From positions 62,001-126,000 of the forward strand of contig NZ_BPQU01000010.1 in assembly GCF_022179445.1 (NCBI RefSeq): a DNA stretch of 64,000 bases, given 5' to 3'. Position 1 is the first letter of the stretch, and the number at the start of each line of letters is the position of its first letter. The translations under genes were made by a program, and so were the position numbers. Of this stretch, positions 17,611 to 26,499 are shown piece after piece. The notes beneath the pieces were generated by a model. The model saw nothing but the letters and a program-made list of their open reading frames with translations, did no database searches and was not told where the DNA came from. The stretch is from Methylobacterium mesophilicum. Lineage in GTDB: Bacteria > Pseudomonadota > Alphaproteobacteria > Rhizobiales > Beijerinckiaceae.

Positions 17611-19824
17611 ATGACGGATTGCACCACGGACTCGGCGAACATCATCACCACGGTGAGCGATGGCAACGGCAGGGTGAACTTCGCGGACAAGTACCGCCCG
17701 AACACCTTCGCCAAGGTGTTCGGGCAAGAGAGCGTGGTCGCCTGCCTGTCGGGCCTGATCGCGCGCGACCGCAGCGCCCGCTGCATTCTGCTGCACGGCT
17801 CGGTCGGGTCCGGCAAGACCACGCTGGCCCGAATTTACGCCCGCGCGCTAAACTGCGAGGCGACCGACTCTAAGGAATCGCCCTGCTACGCGTGCACAGC
17901 TTGCGGTTCCTCGCAGGATGACCCGATCCTTGGCTTCGAGGAGTACGACACCAGCCGGTACGGCGGCGGGGATGAGGCCGTCGATAGAGCGCTCAAAGCG
18001 TTTTATGGGCGCCCGAAGGAGGCGCGCTACCGCATCCTGTTCTTCGACGAGGCGCACACCTTGACGAAGGACGCCTGCGACCTGCTCCTCAACCACGTCG
18101 AGAGGCGTGCCTCCGACGTGGTGTTCCTCTTCGCGACGACTGAGGCGGAGAGAGTCCGCGAGGCCCTGCGCTCGCGCCTGTTCGACCTGATCGTGCGCCC
18201 GCTCGCCATCGCCGAGGCCATCGAATTCTTGAGCCGGGCCGCCGAGAAGGAGAGGATCGAGCACGAACCCGGCGCGCTGGCGCTGCTCGCCGGCCTGCGC
18301 AAGGGCTACCCACGCGACCTGTTGCTCGGATTGGAGCGGGTTTGGGACCGTCACGATCCCCGCCTGACGGTCGCGCAGGTGCACGCCGCCTTCGACGTCG
18401 ACCAGACCGAGGTGCTGGTCGACTACTTCACCGCGCTCGCCGACGGCGACGGGGACCCGGAACGCGATCGGGCGGCAGAGGTCGTGTTCGACTGGCGGGA
18501 GGCGGCGGGCGACAAGATCCGGTGGATCCAGGCCTTCCTCGTGCACGTCTACCACAACGATATCCTGGGCCGGCGACTCCTCGTCGACGGCGTGATCGAG
18601 GCGATCCCGGCGGACGTGCGTGCGGACATCGTCCGGCGCTTCTGCGCGCGCCTCGGCCTGACCAATCCCGTCGACCTAGCGCCGTACTGGCGCCGGCTGA
18701 TGGAGTTCTGGCCGGTGCCCGAGACCGCGGTCGACGAGACCGCTCTGAGCTTGCGACTAACGCTGTTCCACCGGTTGGTCGAGGCCGCGCCCGTTGATGA
18801 GGCCAGGGGCGCGATCGAGCGCGAGCGGCGAATCGTCCCTACAGCAGCGCGCGCGTCGACGGGGACGGCGGCGATGTTCGAGCCATCTCGGGGCTTCGGG
18901 CCGCCGCTGGCCCGGCGCCCGGGTGCGCGCGTCGTGAAGGATCAAGACGGGTTCCTCAGCCAGGGGGACGTCCGGCGGATCGTCAACGCCGCCTCGTTTC
19001 TGGCGCAGGAGTACGGCGTCCTGTTCAACGCCGCGTTCGTGGTCCGGCCGTCGGTCCTGGGCGTGCCGGGGCCGGACGCGGCCGTCGCGGCGATCGCGGC
19101 GTTCCGCGACGACTTGGCGGCGCAGGCCCGGGTCTGGGAGGGCGAGGTGACCGCCGGCATCACCGTCCTCGAACGTGACGAAGGGGGTGTCGTCGGCCGC
19201 ATGGTCGTGCACCTGCGCGTGCCGAACCCGCTCGGCCCGGCGGACGCCGACGGCGCGGACCGGATCGCGGTTTGGGCGCGGGCTTGGCGGGATGGGGCTG
19301 GACGCCTGGACGGCGACGCCGTCGAGTTCGTGCCGCCGCCGGAGGGCGACCGCGCGGCGCTGCGATTTCACTGGCGATGGGCGCTCGACCTGTGCGCCGG
19401 GCTAGACCCGTCCGTCGAGGCCTGGGATCCGGCCCTCGGGGAGCACCGCCCCCTCCTCAAGCTGCTGCGGGTCAGACAGAGGCTGATTGGTCCAGTCCTC
19501 GACTACCCTCTGGTCGAGATCGCCACGCCGCTGTCGGATGAGGCCATCGCCGAGGCCTGCCGCGATCGTCTCGAGCCCCTGTCGGCCTTCGATGACAACG
19601 CCTGGGGTGAGCTGACCACGGGGTGGGAGCTGGAGGAGTTCGACGAGCGGCGAAGAACACGGGTCGAGCGCAAGCGTCGGCTCGCCGAGGTCGGCCAGCG
19701 GTTCGGTGAGGGCACATCCGAAACCCGCGCCGAGGTCGAGCGGGTCGTCGATGCCTGGCCGAGCGACCCGCGACGGCGGCGGCGGCGCTGGCGCGGCTGG
19801 CGGGCGGGACGGCCGTGGCCGTGA
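17611..19824 (+). CDS. DnaX-like (gamma/tau) clamp-loader ATPase of the island
   Basis: A 737-residue protein. Residues 24-260 match the DNA polymerase III gamma/tau AAA+ module: D-K-Y-R-P-N-T-F at 27-34, Walker A G-S-V-G-S-G-K-T-T (63-71), a zinc-binding cysteine set C82/C92/C95/C98 with DnaX spacing, Walker B F-F-D-E-A-H (144-149) and sensor 1 A-T-T (175-177). The usual S-R-C arginine-finger motif is S-R-L (188-190). The remaining 400 residues are unlike DnaX. They include a stretch at 455-540 with faint resemblance to Rep proteins and a very arginine-rich tail. The stop overlaps the next start (TGATG), so the two products are probably made together. It is probably not the housekeeping dnaX, given the island setting and divergent C-terminus. 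Confidence 0.75.
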   Translation: MTDCTTDSANIITTVSDGNGRVNFADKYRPNTFAKVFGQESVVACLSGLIARDRSARCILLHGSVGSGKTTLARIYARALNCEATDSKESPCYACTACGSSQDDPILGFEEYDTSRYGGGDEAVDRALKAFYGRPKEARYRILFFDEAHTLTKDACDLLLNHVERRASDVVFLFATTEAERVREALRSRLFDLIVRPLAIAEAIEFLSRAAEKERIEHEPGALALLAGLRKGYPRDLLLGLERVWDRHDPRLTVAQVHAAFDVDQTEVLVDYFTALADGDGDPERDRAAEVVFDWREAAGDKIRWIQAFLVHVYHNDILGRRLLVDGVIEAIPADVRADIVRRFCARLGLTNPVDLAPYWRRLMEFWPVPETAVDETALSLRLTLFHRLVEAAPVDEARGAIERERRIVPTAARASTGTAAMFEPSRGFGPPLARRPGARVVKDQDGFLSQGDVRRIVNAASFLAQEYGVLFNAAFVVRPSVLGVPGPDAAVAAIAAFRDDLAAQARVWEGEVTAGITVLERDEGGVVGRMVVHLRVPNPLGPADADGADRIAVWARAWRDGAGRLDGDAVEFVPPPEGDRAALRFHWRWALDLCAGLDPSVEAWDPALGEHRPLLKLLRVRQRLIGPVLDYPLVEIATPLSDEAIAEACRDRLEPLSAFDDNAWGELTTGWELEEFDERRRTRVERKRRLAEVGQRFGEGTSETRAEVERVVDAWPSDPRRRRRRWRGWRAGRPWP

Positions 19825-22199
19825 TGCGCGACGTCGAATTCCTGCTCGCGGCGCTGTCGGGCGATCCGCTGCCCGCGGACCGACCGGTGGTCTACCGGTA
19901 CCGCTCCGGCGTCCTGCGCCGTCGTATGATCGGCGCCTTGCGAAAGATCGCCCTGGGGCGCGGTCTCGTGCTCGAGCGCAGGACGCCACCTCTGCCGATG
20001 ACCTACGGTTGGATGGTCGATCTGAAGCAGTTGCCGCTGGTGGATTGGTCGATCCGGGTGCCCAAAGGCTCGGGCACCGAGAAGAACAGGCCTCCCCTCG
20101 ATCACGCTGGTCTGGAACGGTCGCTGGGAGGCCTCGCGGACAGTCTCGATGTGCCGGGAATCCACTTCGTCGAGCACCGCAGCAGAGTTGGCCGCCACAC
20201 GGGCTGGGCGGCGGTTGAGCGCGGCGCACTGGTGATCGAGGAGCCGATAATCACACGCGAGAGTCTGCGGCCGGTCCTGCGCTACCTCGCGGCGACCACC
20301 GATCTCGCCTTGGGCGCCGACCTCATCGGCCAGCGCGGGTTCGTCGCGAGCTTTGCGGGCCTGATCGAAGAGCGTGCCGGCCTGCCCGCGGCCATCCAGG
20401 CGTTCGAGGAGCGCGTGCTGCTCTCTACCGATCCGGCGGCGAACCGGTACGACGACACGCTCTACCGGCGCGACGCAGTGGGACGGCAGGGACGGCGGCC
20501 GTTGCTGGCGCACCTGCGCGACCTCGTGGCCTTGCGCCGGGAGTGTGATCTCGTCGACCTGCTGTGCGGGTCCGACGAGCGCCGGGCGGAGCGGGGCTGG
20601 TCGACCTACCGCCTCGTGACGGAACTCTACACGAGGGCGGGTCGGCTGCTCGAACCGGTGGGCGACCGACGCCCGGCGCGTGCCGGAGCGCGCGCGCGCG
20701 TAGCGCCGCTTAGGGTCGCCGAGGGCGCGGTGCTGTGGGCCGCCCTGGTACTCGCCGGGGAGGACGCCTTCCTTCGCGGCGTAGGCGAGGACAAGGTGGG
20801 CTACCGGCGCGGCCCCGACCTCCTCGTGCCGGCACTGGCGGCCCTCGGACGGGACTTCCTCGCGCGCGAGGACCGGGCTGAGGCCGGCGATCCGCTCGCG
20901 GGGCGCTGGCCGGACGTCGCGCGCAGCCTGGGGCGATGTGGGAAAGACGACCCGGACGATCCGCTCGCGAGAGTCCGCGGCGGCCTCGTGCGCACGCTCG
21001 ACGCGGCACTGGCTCGCCGCGAGGAGGCGTGGCCGGACTGGTTCGGGCATCTGCACGAAGGGGTGTCGGCGGCGTGCCAGCGCCTCGATGAGAAGGCGCT
21101 TCGGAGCGAGGACAGCGAGCGCGATGGCGAGGGGACGGACTGTGAACTGGCATCCCTGGTCCCGCCACCCTACCCATTGCATCTGAGCTTCGCGAGCGTG
21201 ATCGGCCGGGAGCACGCGGTCGCGGGGCTGCGCCGGCACGCGCGCGAACGGGCGGACGGGGTCGACCTGCTGCTGCACGGCCCCATTGGGGTCGGCAAGC
21301 GGACCCTGGCGTGGAGCTACGCGCGGATGGTGCTGTGCGCGCGGCCGTCGGACGAAGGCGCCGCGTGCGGCGGCTGCGATCCGTGCCGGGCGACCCTGGC
21401 CGGGGGCTCGGGCTGCATCGAGGTGGACGGCGCGCGCCCGGACATTGGGAGCCTCACCGACCAAATCCTGAAGCGCGTGCGCAGCGGCGCGATCCAGACA
21501 GACCGATTCGTGTTCGTGGTTCGGAATGCCGATCACTACCCGCCGGAGGAGTTCGACAGGCTGCTCAAGCCGATGGAGGACGGGAAGTCTGCGAGCTTCG
21601 TGCTGCTCGCGCGGGATCGGGCTAGTGTGCGTCTCGCCGGACAGTCGCGTTGCTTAGACTACCGTGTGCGCCCGCTGGATCGACCGGAGGCCGAGCTGTT
21701 CCTGCGGACCATGCTGGCCGAGCGCGGCCTGGACTGTGATGAAGCCGTGATCGCGCTGCTGGTCGAGGCGGGTGCGGGCTTGCCGCGGCGCCTGCTCAAG
21801 GCCTGCGCCATCAGGGCGGCTATGGGGCCGGCCGGCCTCGACGAATTCCGCGACCGGCTCGGTCTGGGATGGCCGGCCGCTCTCGCCGCGCGCTGGCCTG
21901 AGATCGTCTCCGGAGCGCCGGCCGAGCTGGCAGAACTGACGCGGTCGTCCGGCAAGGGTCGCGCTAAGCGGGTGCGGTGCGCTCGGGCCCTGCTACGGTG
22001 GGTGTCCCTTGGCGGGATGCGAGGGGCGTCGATTAGCCAGGACGCCGCTGACCTAGCGCTGCAGTATCTCGATGATAAGACGCGCGCGGGCCTCCGCGCC
22101 GAGATCGATCGGCAGGCGGAGCGAGAGGGCGTGACCGCAGCGGCTGTGTGGGCGCGGCTGGCCGAGGCCTGGATGGCGGACCGGCTAACGCACGGGTGA
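19824..22199 (+). CDS. Delta-prime-like clamp-loader homologue with large novel N-terminal region
   Basis: A 791-residue protein. Residues 450-700 resemble the clamp-loader delta-prime (HolB) module. Walker A G-P-I-G-V-G-K-R-T is at 486-494, and cysteines C505/C515/C518/C521 have exactly the spacing of the partner DnaX-like protein. The Walker B position reads R-N-A-D instead of D-E-A-H, and the S-R-C motif is kept at 608-610. Loss of Walker B with retention of S-R-C is the pattern of bacterial delta-prime. The first 450 residues are not recognised; a stretch near 135-200 (I-E-E-P-I-I-T-R-E-S-L-R-P-V-L-R-Y-L) could be delta-like, which is speculative. ATG 19824 shares its A with the upstream TGA; a GTG at 19815 is an alternative start. 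Confidence 0.65.
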   Translation: MRDVEFLLAALSGDPLPADRPVVYRYRSGVLRRRMIGALRKIALGRGLVLERRTPPLPMTYGWMVDLKQLPLVDWSIRVPKGSGTEKNRPPLDHAGLERSLGGLADSLDVPGIHFVEHRSRVGRHTGWAAVERGALVIEEPIITRESLRPVLRYLAATTDLALGADLIGQRGFVASFAGLIEERAGLPAAIQAFEERVLLSTDPAANRYDDTLYRRDAVGRQGRRPLLAHLRDLVALRRECDLVDLLCGSDERRAERGWSTYRLVTELYTRAGRLLEPVGDRRPARAGARARVAPLRVAEGAVLWAALVLAGEDAFLRGVGEDKVGYRRGPDLLVPALAALGRDFLAREDRAEAGDPLAGRWPDVARSLGRCGKDDPDDPLARVRGGLVRTLDAALARREEAWPDWFGHLHEGVSAACQRLDEKALRSEDSERDGEGTDCELASLVPPPYPLHLSFASVIGREHAVAGLRRHARERADGVDLLLHGPIGVGKRTLAWSYARMVLCARPSDEGAACGGCDPCRATLAGGSGCIEVDGARPDIGSLTDQILKRVRSGAIQTDRFVFVVRNADHYPPEEFDRLLKPMEDGKSASFVLLARDRASVRLAGQSRCLDYRVRPLDRPEAELFLRTMLAERGLDCDEAVIALLVEAGAGLPRRLLKACAIRAAMGPAGLDEFRDRLGLGWPAALAARWPEIVSGAPAELAELTRSSGKGRAKRVRCARALLRWVSLGGMRGASISQDAADLALQYLDDKTRAGLRAEIDRQAEREGVTAAAVWARLAEAWMADRLTHG

Positions 22200-22302
22200 T
22201 CCATGCCGTTTGCAAGCCAGCGTGTCTCGGTCCGCGCCATCGCGCGTCGGGATGAGCCGGTCGCCGGGGGGGCATTCGGGGCTCGGCGACGGGTAGGCGC
22301 CG

Positions 22303-22935
22303 TCACCGGCGGGGATTGGCCCCGCCGGATCCGCGTAGGTCGGCGAGGAGCGCGCGGAGGTAGAGCCAGGGGAACGCGTGCGCATCGTCGGGGCCGGGCT
22401 CGCCCGCCGCGATCAGCACGGTGAGCTTGAGGGCGAGATCGGCGGACGCGTACGTGGGCATCAGCAGCAGGCTCGCGGTTGCCGCGCTCACCGCGCGGGC
22501 CGCGCCCGCCTCGCTGGCGCGGGCGCGGCCGAGCCCGGCGGCGGTGGCGGCGCACGCGAATATCCGTTGTCGACGGCGAAGCTCGGTCGTGAGGCGGCGT
22601 GCGGCGGGGGTGCCGGCTCCGAGGCGGCGCGCGATCGTCGCGGCGTCTCTAGCGTAGTACACCGATGCGTTGGTACGGTCATTGGCCGGAAGTGGCACGC
22701 GGGGATAGCCGTGCGTGGCGGCGAGCGCGTGCTCGATGCGGTCGAGCGCGTGCTCGATGCGGTCGAGCGCGGCGATTGCGGCCGCGTGCGCGTCGAGGGC
22801 GGTGTCGAGCCGGGCAAAGGCACGCGCGAGCGCCTGGCTCATGACCGGCACGACGCCACCAGGGTTGGCAGATGCGGTGTCGTGATGAAGCTCGGCCAGG
22901 ACATGGCGCGAGGGGACGGGCACAGCGGCACTCAT
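22303..22935 (-). CDS. Island hypothetical protein coupled to ardC
   Basis: A 210-residue, alanine/arginine-rich, mostly helical protein. A heptad-like segment at about 55-72 is an in-frame duplication of L-D-R-I-E-H-A, encoded by a 21-bp tandem repeat. The second half carries two weakly hydrophobic helices (A-A-T-A-S-L-L-L-M-P-T and L-A-L-K-L-T-V-L-I-A-A-G). ATG 22935 overlaps the ardC stop (ATGA), so it is translated together with ardC. Nothing in it is recognised. Its constant link to an antirestriction protein suggests an element-defence or establishment role, which is inference only. Confidence 0.65.
   Translation of the reverse strand: MSAAVPVPSRHVLAELHHDTASANPGGVVPVMSQALARAFARLDTALDAHAAAIAALDRIEHALDRIEHALAATHGYPRVPLPANDRTNASVYYARDAATIARRLGAGTPAARRLTTELRRRQRIFACAATAAGLGRARASEAGAARAVSAATASLLLMPTYASADLALKLTVLIAAGEPGPDDAHAFPWLYLRALLADLRGSGGANPRR
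22723..22770. repeat. 21-bp tandem duplication inside the 22303 gene
   Basis: Two perfect adjacent copies of a 21-bp unit (22723-22743 and 22744-22764), plus the first 6 bases of a third. The unit length is a multiple of three, so the duplication adds seven residues (L-D-R-I-E-H-A) without breaking the frame of the minus-strand gene. It looks like recent slippage. Confidence 0.9.
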
Positions 22936-23909
22936 GATGCGCTTCCCAGATTGGCTTGAACATCGGGGATGGTCGTAATTGCCTTCTCCAGCGCGATCGC
23001 GGCATCGAGGCCTGCCGCCCTCGGGTCCAAAGCTGGTGCCTGGAGACGGTCGACGGTGTCTTGCAAGGCAGCGAGGTAGTCGGCGGCGCGGGAGGCTTGA
23101 AAAGCGGCGGACGAGAGCGCGCGGGGGTCGGCGCGTAGCAGTGGCGCCCAGGAGGCGCAGTAGGCGGTGTGGTTGGGGTTGGGCGTGCGGGCGATGCCCA
23201 GATCTGCCAGGATGAAGGCGGCGCCGAGCTCTGCCACGAGTTCTTCGGCGGCGTATGCGCGAGCGCCGAACCGGCCGGTAAGATCACGAGCGAGGCGGTG
23301 CGGGGCGCCGGTCCAGTGCACGAGCTCGTGGGCCAGCGTGCCGGCGTAGCCTGTGGGTGTGTGGAAGGCGGCGCGGGTCGGCAGGTGGATCGTATCGGTG
23401 GCTGGCACGTAGCAGGCGCGGGTGCCGCCGTGGCGGATAGTGGCGCTGGTGGCCGCGACGAAGGCGTCGAAGGCGGGCAGCGGGTCCGGAGCGGCACCGG
23501 GCGCGGGCGCGGGCGCGTCGGCGGACGGCGGTGCGGCGTCGACCTGGGTCACGTTAAAGACGTGGGCGGCTCGGGCGACGAAGGGGGCACCCTCGGTGGG
23601 TTCTGCCTCGGTCCCGCGGGGCAACTCCTTGTAGAACAGCACCAGGGTGCCGCGCTCTCCCCTGCGGATCTGCGCCCCGAGCGCAGCCCACTGGCGGTAG
23701 GTGGCCCAGCGCGCGTCGCTGTAGCCGTGAGTCTGCGCCGCACACCACAGGGCGAGCACGTTGATCCCTCGGTAACGTCGGTGCGTGAGGGCGTTGTGGG
23801 GCATCGGGTCGGCACCGTGCCATGGTGGGGACCACGAAGCCGGGTCGGCGGTCTCGAGCTGCGCCAGGATGGTCGCGGCGAGGCGGGCGTGCAGGTCGTT
23901 GATGGGCAT
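22932..23909 (-). CDS. ardC: ArdC-type antirestriction protein (DUF1738 + zincin)
   Basis: A 325-residue two-domain protein. The N-terminal ssDNA-binding ArdC domain (about 1-125) has W-x-x-P-W near 26-30, R-Y-R-G-I-N at 45-50, W-A-T-Y-R-Q-W near 68-74 and the I-R-R-G-E-R-G-T block. After a Pro/Ala linker, the C-terminal zincin-like metalloprotease domain has H-E-L-V-H at 194-198, and a likely third zinc ligand lies in A-E-E-L-V-A-E-L about 20 residues on. ArdC proteins are carried by conjugative elements and protect incoming DNA from restriction. This supports the view that the 14-25 kb stretch is, or was, a transmissible island. ATG 23909 is the natural start. Confidence 0.88.
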   Translation of the reverse strand: MPINDLHARLAATILAQLETADPASWSPPWHGADPMPHNALTHRRYRGINVLALWCAAQTHGYSDARWATYRQWAALGAQIRRGERGTLVLFYKELPRGTEAEPTEGAPFVARAAHVFNVTQVDAAPPSADAPAPAPGAAPDPLPAFDAFVAATSATIRHGGTRACYVPATDTIHLPTRAAFHTPTGYAGTLAHELVHWTGAPHRLARDLTGRFGARAYAAEELVAELGAAFILADLGIARTPNPNHTAYCASWAPLLRADPRALSSAAFQASRAADYLAALQDTVDRLQAPALDPRAAGLDAAIALEKAITTIPDVQANLGSAS

Positions 23910-25602
23910 GAAGGGGCAGAGCTCCAGAGCAGCCGTGAGGATGGCGGCTTCGGGGCGGGGTTCCCGGAGGTGCTTCGGCTGTTCACTGAAACATCCGGTC
24001 CGGGCAACGGCGGTTGGCCGGAGCGCCGTGCTTCCTGCCCTGCCCCGGATCCTGGTGAACGCTTGAGGGAGGCCGGCTTGCTGAAGGCAAGGCTTTGCCG
24101 TTGAGCGGCAAAGCCACGCTCTACCGAGGAGGTCCGGATCCCGGAGCCGCGCCGTCGGTCGACCGGCGGATCGAGGTGCAACCTTGCTACAGGTAGGCCG
24201 GGGCTGTGCGGTCGGCCTTTACACACCGCTTCCCGTCAGCTTGGACGGCCAGCGCGGACGGACCCGTCCGCTCGATCCGCGGGGCGTCGGGGTCGTCCTG
24301 GAGGTCTGGGGCGACCCGTTTCCTCCATCCTGCAGTCCGACCGTATGAGCGCGCGGACCGCTTTTCGCCGATGCCGTTCGGCTTGCGACCCGGCGATCCC
24401 CATCCCGCATGGTTGGCGGTGGAGGCTCGGGGCTCATAGGGAGCTGGCTCTTTTCTGTCGGCGGGTAAAAGCTTGTCTCTACCTGGTGCAGGTGGCCGAC
24501 CGTTTCAGCTTGTTGAACGAGCAGAGGACAGACGACGAGCGGTTGCCAGGCTGGGGCGCTTCACCCTGACGGAGATGAGCTGGAGGGGTGAAAGAGAGGT
24601 GCGAGGGGAGATTGCCGCTGTCTATAGCGAGTTGAAATGAAGAGCTCGTGTGTGGAGGAGCAACCCATTTCTTGATCGGGGTGAAGCGCCGCTGATACGC
24701 TGTACCAGCTAGATCTATATAGATTTTTGCTTGTCTAAATCAACAAGCCGCCTTCGCAGCGATTGCGTCGGCGTTTTTATTCATATGAGTTTCCGGGGCG
24801 CTGTCTAAAATGTCGTATCAAAGCTGCAGATTTACGATCGGCTGAAATCTGGCCGGGATGTAGAGTTTGGCATGCCAGACCAAGGTGGCGCTGCCGTAAC
24901 CCGGAAGCGGACGTTCCGCTTTGCGCCCATTCCGGCCGTTCAGCTGCCTCCGGCGCCGTCTCTGAAGCGGACGCTCCAGTAGCTTTGCCCGTAAGTCCGA
25001 GTGGCGCTGAGCAGCCTCGAACGGAGCTGCTCACCACGAGCGACGGCGGTAGTCTATCCAATGGTGGGCCTCACCTAAAGCAACACGGGCAACCAACTCG
25101 GTGTCATCATCATAGGGGGAAGACGCGGCCGGCATCGACGGCGCGCGGCGGCTTGCAGCGCGATGCTCATCATCCTTCCTGCTTTAGTCGTTGTAGCGTC
25201 CCGGAGGCCGCGCGCGGACGTTGGACCTCCGAGGCTATCCGCTCGACCTCGTCTGCGGGTGGCTCCATTCGAGCGACAGTAACGCATGAGGCACCACCGC
25301 CGAGGTATCGGGTTTCCCGGCCGACCGCGGCAAGCGACCGTGGGCGAAGGCGCACCCCAGCAGCGCTCAGAACGATGACGGTCAGGAGACGACGCAGAGG
25401 GCGTTCGGTGCCTGGAACGAGCGGCTCCGCATGGTCGCGGTGGCCAGCGACCGAGCCAGCGCTACGCTTGAGCTCGGAGCCATTGGGCCGCCTACGTGTG
25501 CATTCTCCCCGAAGGTCAACAGACTCGATCCAATCCGATCCCGCATGGCGCAGGATCGCCTCGGGTGGTGGCAGCGGCCCGGCGAGGGACTCTCATCACG
25601 CA
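23910..25602. other. Long intergenic stretch at the right side of the island
   Basis: About 1.7 kb without a supported gene. It contains a perfect hairpin at 24091-24115 and an AT-rich patch with the palindrome ATCTATATAGAT (24713-24724). It also contains a palindromic motif AAGCGGACGTTCCGCTT (24905-24921) with a degenerate second copy at 24965. The longest open frame (24763-25815, plus strand) has no ribosome-binding site and unnatural composition. The stretch looks like eroded DNA between the island and the fluoride cluster. Confidence 0.5.
24091..24115. repeat. Perfect inverted repeat upstream of ardC
   Basis: Arms GGCTTTGCCG (24091-24100) and CGGCAAAGCC (24106-24115) enclose a 5-base loop. 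No T-run follows on either strand, so it is not an obvious terminator. It lies 182 bp upstream of the ardC start and could be a regulatory site. Confidence 0.5.
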
Positions 25603-25794
25603 TCAGCGCATCGCGAGCGCCAGCGAGACGAGGACGACGATCACAAGCACTCCCGAGATGATCCAGATGGCGCCCATCGCCCCGCTCGATACCCCGAGCG
25701 TGCGGGCGGCCTTCCGGTGCTGGTGTGCGAGGAGGCCGAGTTGCCGGATGTCCTCCAGTTCGGGGTCGGTTTCGCGCGGCGGGGCCTTGGTCAT
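25603..25794 (-). CDS. Small single-span membrane protein (63 aa)
   Basis: A 63-residue protein. The N-terminal half is polar (residues 1-37, with E-T-D-P-E-L-E-D-I-R-Q-L-G). One strong membrane segment lies at about 41-61 (G-A-I-W-I-I-S-G-V-L-V-I-V-V-L-V-S-L-A-L-A). ATG 25794 is chosen over the longer open frame to 25923 because of a CGGAG-like ribosome-binding site and because the hydrophobic part follows at normal spacing. It lies 205 bp downstream of crcB on the same strand and may belong to the fluoride cluster, but no function is known. Confidence 0.55.
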   Translation of the reverse strand: MTKAPPRETDPELEDIRQLGLLAHQHRKAARTLGVSSGAMGAIWIISGVLVIVVLVSLALAMR

Positions 25795-25999
25795 GACGGG
25801 CTGCTCCGGGTTTAAGATATGCCGCAGGGTAACATCGCGGGTGTCGAACGTCTGATCGGCAGCGCGCGTGTTAGGGCAGATCTGAAGTTGGCCGACCTCG
25901 CTCGGGCACGGCAGAGGTCGCACCGCCCGGTGAAGTCATCGGCCGCGTCGACCGTGCCCTCGCAGTGGCGCGCGGGGACGAGGCGTCTACCCGGCACTG

Positions 26000-26392
26000 T
26001 CACGACACGCCTCCCCCAAGGAACGTGCGGGCCATGGCGATCCCGGCGACGAGGCTGAGCAGCGCCGCGACGACGGAGGCAAGGACATAGAACCCCGCGG
26101 CCGCGACCTCGCCGCGATCATACAGGGCCACGGCGTCGAGGGAGAACGTCGAGAAAGTGGTGAAACCGCCGAGCACGCCGGTCGTCAGGAACAGTCTCAG
26201 CGGGTGATCCCCCGCGCCGCGTAGGACGAACGTCTCCGCGAGGACGCCCATCAGACATGAGCCGAGTACGTTAATGATCAGCGTCGCGATCGGGAAATCG
26301 ACGCCGGGCGCGACCCGCGAAACGGCCACGCTTATGCCGTGACGCATGCCACCGCCGAGACCGGCTCCGAGTATGACGATAAATACGTTCAA
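26000..26392 (-). CDS. crcB: CrcB/Fluc fluoride ion channel
   Basis: A 130-residue membrane protein with four spans that exports fluoride passively as a dual-topology dimer. Family marks are G-A-G-L-G-G-G-M-R-H near the start, the N-V-L-G-S-C-L-M-G block (conserved pore asparagine), and G-F-T-T-F-S-T-F (the central Na+ site and phenylalanine box). The start is taken as TTG 26392, because GGAAGG lies 7-8 bases upstream and the protein then starts in the family manner (L-N-V-F-I-V-I-L-G). A TTG at 26407 inside that ribosome-binding site is the alternative. No fluoride riboswitch core was found directly upstream. The gene is divergent from the 26500 membrane protein. Confidence 0.93.
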   Translation of the reverse strand: MNVFIVILGAGLGGGMRHGISVAVSRVAPGVDFPIATLIINVLGSCLMGVLAETFVLRGAGDHPLRLFLTTGVLGGFTTFSTFSLDAVALYDRGEVAAAGFYVLASVVAALLSLVAGIAMARTFLGGGVS

Positions 26393-26499
26393 GAGCTGCC
26401 CTTCCAAACACGGATGTGGGCTGAACGTATCGGTTCGCGTTGAGGGTCGGGCGATTTTTCGCCGCGATCTGAAGCGTTCCCGAAGGAGTGTCGCGCCCC

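Noticed and set aside
17611..19824. Housekeeping dnaX
   Set aside because: Island context, altered S-R-C motif and a C-terminal half unlike gamma/tau make an element-borne homologue more likely.
22723..22770. Short adjacent repeats as a possible CRISPR array
   Set aside because: Only two direct copies with no spacers, inside a coding frame; it is a tandem duplication.
24763..25815. 350-codon open frame on the plus strand
   Set aside because: No ribosome-binding site, Arg/Ser/Pro-rich shadow-like composition, runs antisense over a better-supported small gene, and no recognisable motif.
26393..26499. Second fluoride riboswitch between crcB and the 26500 gene
   Set aside because: The conserved AUGACUCCUAC core is absent on both strands.
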